A DNA stretch of 7,020 nt from assembly GCA_022425185.1 (NCBI GenBank), contig JAKMFY010000131.1:1-7020 (forward strand), in the 5' to 3' direction. A program made the translations under genes and the position numbers. This DNA is from Candidatus Poseidoniaceae archaeon. Lineage in GTDB: Archaea > Thermoplasmatota > Poseidoniia > Poseidoniales > Poseidoniaceae. The notes beneath the pieces were generated by a model. The model worked only from the letters and a program-made list of their open reading frames with translations. It made no database searches and was not told the DNA's origin. Of the stretch, positions 6,346 to 7,020 are shown piece by piece; the first letter of the stretch is position 1, and every line of letters starts with the position of its first letter.

Positions 6346-7020
6346 TTGAAGTGGAAGCGTTGGGCCTCAGTAACAGCCGTAGTGCTGCTTTCTGTAGGTG
6401 TAGCGTGGACCTTCCTCGTGGTCTCTTACGAGTCCCCTCTCGGTACAAACAACAGAGTGCTTGTCTCTGATCCTGATGGGAGCCTATCCAATGGCTCCAC
6501 GGATGAGATAGTATCCTTGTCGTTTGCCGAGGGGGGCGAAGATCTCGCTTGGACTTCTGTTCAAATAGAACTCACAGCTAATGAGCAACAATACACTTGC
6601 TCTTTCGGAAGCCAATCGGCTGAGGGCTCGAATGACGGTAGTGTCAAGTCAACACTTGGCGCAGATGGTTCGACCTTCACGACAGTAATCGATGCAACAA
6701 TGGACACGTTTACGTATTTTGACCTGCCAAACCAGCAGGAATCAAATGAATCAGATCACACCATGAAATTTTCAAAGACGGACATTTTCTTTTCAGAGGG
6801 CATCCAGTGGGCCTTTATTGAAGACAAGAACATCGATGAAATAACTTCGATTAACACTTCCTCGTGGTCTCTTACGAGTCCCCTCTCGGTACAAACAACA
6901 GAGTGCTTGTCTCCGATCCTGATGAGCCTATCCAATGGCTCCACGGATGAGATAGTATCCTTGTCGTTTGCCGAGGGGGGCGAAGATCTCGCTTGGACTT
7001 CTGTTCAAATAGAACTCACA
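6346..7020 (+). CDS. Membrane-anchored, possibly pilin-like surface protein, 3' end missing, with internal duplication
   Basis: The frame stays open from the double stop at 6331-6336 to the right edge (225 codons from TTG 6346). No ATG precedes residue 119, so TTG 6346 is the best start; it gives a short basic N-terminus (KWKR) and a hydrophobic helix at 6-26, an export signal or membrane anchor. The next part has IVSLSFAEGGEDLAWTSVQI (55-74), C85, DATMDTFTYFDLP (116-128), HTMKF (138-142) and QWAFIED (154-160). The GG-D-(L/I)-x-W pattern recalls archaeal type IV pilin-like proteins, a tentative call; no clear class III prepilin cleavage site is present. From residue 172 the frame enters a second copy of its own earlier DNA: residues 172-193 are read out of frame relative to copy 1, and from S194 the text equals residues 46-77. 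The start lies 12 bases after the fasciclin gene, suggesting co-transcription. The duplication may be real or an assembly effect; the true C-terminus is outside the window. Confidence 0.62.
   Translation, partial: MKWKRWASVTAVVLLSVGVAWTFLVVSYESPLGTNNRVLVSDPDGSLSNGSTDEIVSLSFAEGGEDLAWTSVQIELTANEQQYTCSFGSQSAEGSNDGSVKSTLGADGSTFTTVIDATMDTFTYFDLPNQQESNESDHTMKFSKTDIFFSEGIQWAFIEDKNIDEITSINTSSWSLTSPLSVQTTECLSPILMSLSNGSTDEIVSLSFAEGGEDLAWTSVQIELT
6411..6576 (+). repeat. Long direct repeat, copy 1
   Basis: These 166 bases recur at 6857-7020 with one substitution (T at 6468, C at 6914) and a 2-base length difference (GGG at 6478-6480 against one G at 6924). Copy 1 starts inside the membrane-anchor helix of the surface protein and covers its residues 22-77 in the normal frame. 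Copy starts are 446 bases apart. Confidence 0.97.
6857..7020 (+). repeat. Long direct repeat, copy 2, running off the window
   Basis: This copy is still matching copy 1 at the last base of the window, so the duplicated unit may be at least 446 bases long (6411-6856) and the array may continue. Before the 2-base deletion at 6924 it is read in a shifted frame; afterwards it is in register with copy 1 (offset 444 bases, 148 codons). It lacks the N-terminal part of the anchor helix and has no start of its own. Confidence 0.97.

Noticed and set aside
6335..6470. ATG-initiated plus-strand frame overlapping the fasciclin stop codon
   Set aside because: It stops after about 44 codons and yields a Cys/Arg/Ser-rich peptide without pattern; the other frame gives a proper membrane anchor and stays open.
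6756..6944. Minus-strand 62-codon frame in the duplicated region
   Set aside because: It crosses the repeat junction and opposes an open, motif-bearing plus-strand frame; no promoter or domain support.
6411..7020. CRISPR array or insertion sequence
   Set aside because: Only two long copies with a coding spacer, no short regular repeats, no terminal inverted repeats and no transposase.

Overview
The window most resembles a piece of a marine Thermoplasmatota-type archaeon (Marine Group II / Poseidoniales-like). The lineage is an inference. It rests on a secreted protein with an archaeal PGF-CTERM-type tail and a halocyanin-like blue-copper domain, an Lrp/AsnC regulator with a clear Shine-Dalgarno site, TATA-like boxes placed for leaderless or short-leader transcripts, a CPHC-type zinc ribbon fused to membrane helices, and moderate, slightly AT-leaning base composition. 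No rRNA, tRNA, transposase, phage gene or CRISPR array was seen.

Layout. (1) At the left edge, the 3' part of a plus-strand M28 zinc peptidase gene (start outside the window) runs to 1169. (2) A minus-strand four-helix membrane protein of unknown function occupies 1170-1715; its stop codon directly abuts that of the peptidase. (3) A divergent 144-bp gap leads to a plus-strand zinc-ribbon membrane protein (1860-2474). (4) This meets a minus-strand Lrp/AsnC-family regulator (2475-2897) tail to tail, again with no base between the stop codons. (5) An A-rich divergent intergenic region (2898-3068) separates the regulator from enolase (3069-4319). (6) After a T-rich probable terminator and a well-placed TATA box comes a large exported protein (4381-6333): signal peptide, two FAS1 domains, a duplicated Cys-containing insert, a third FAS1 domain, a type 1 copper cupredoxin domain and a PGF-CTERM-like tail. 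(7) Twelve bases after its stop, a further reading frame begins (6346) and stays open to the right edge. It encodes an N-terminally membrane-anchored, possibly pilin-like surface protein and contains the start of a long, nearly perfect tandem duplication.

Functionally this is a housekeeping glycolytic gene with a neighbouring regulator, flanked by cell-envelope and exported proteins. The most notable points are the FAS1-cupredoxin fusion with its duplicated cysteine insert, and the 446-bp tandem duplication at 6411-7020, where a 2-bp length difference between copies returns the second copy to the reading frame of the first.
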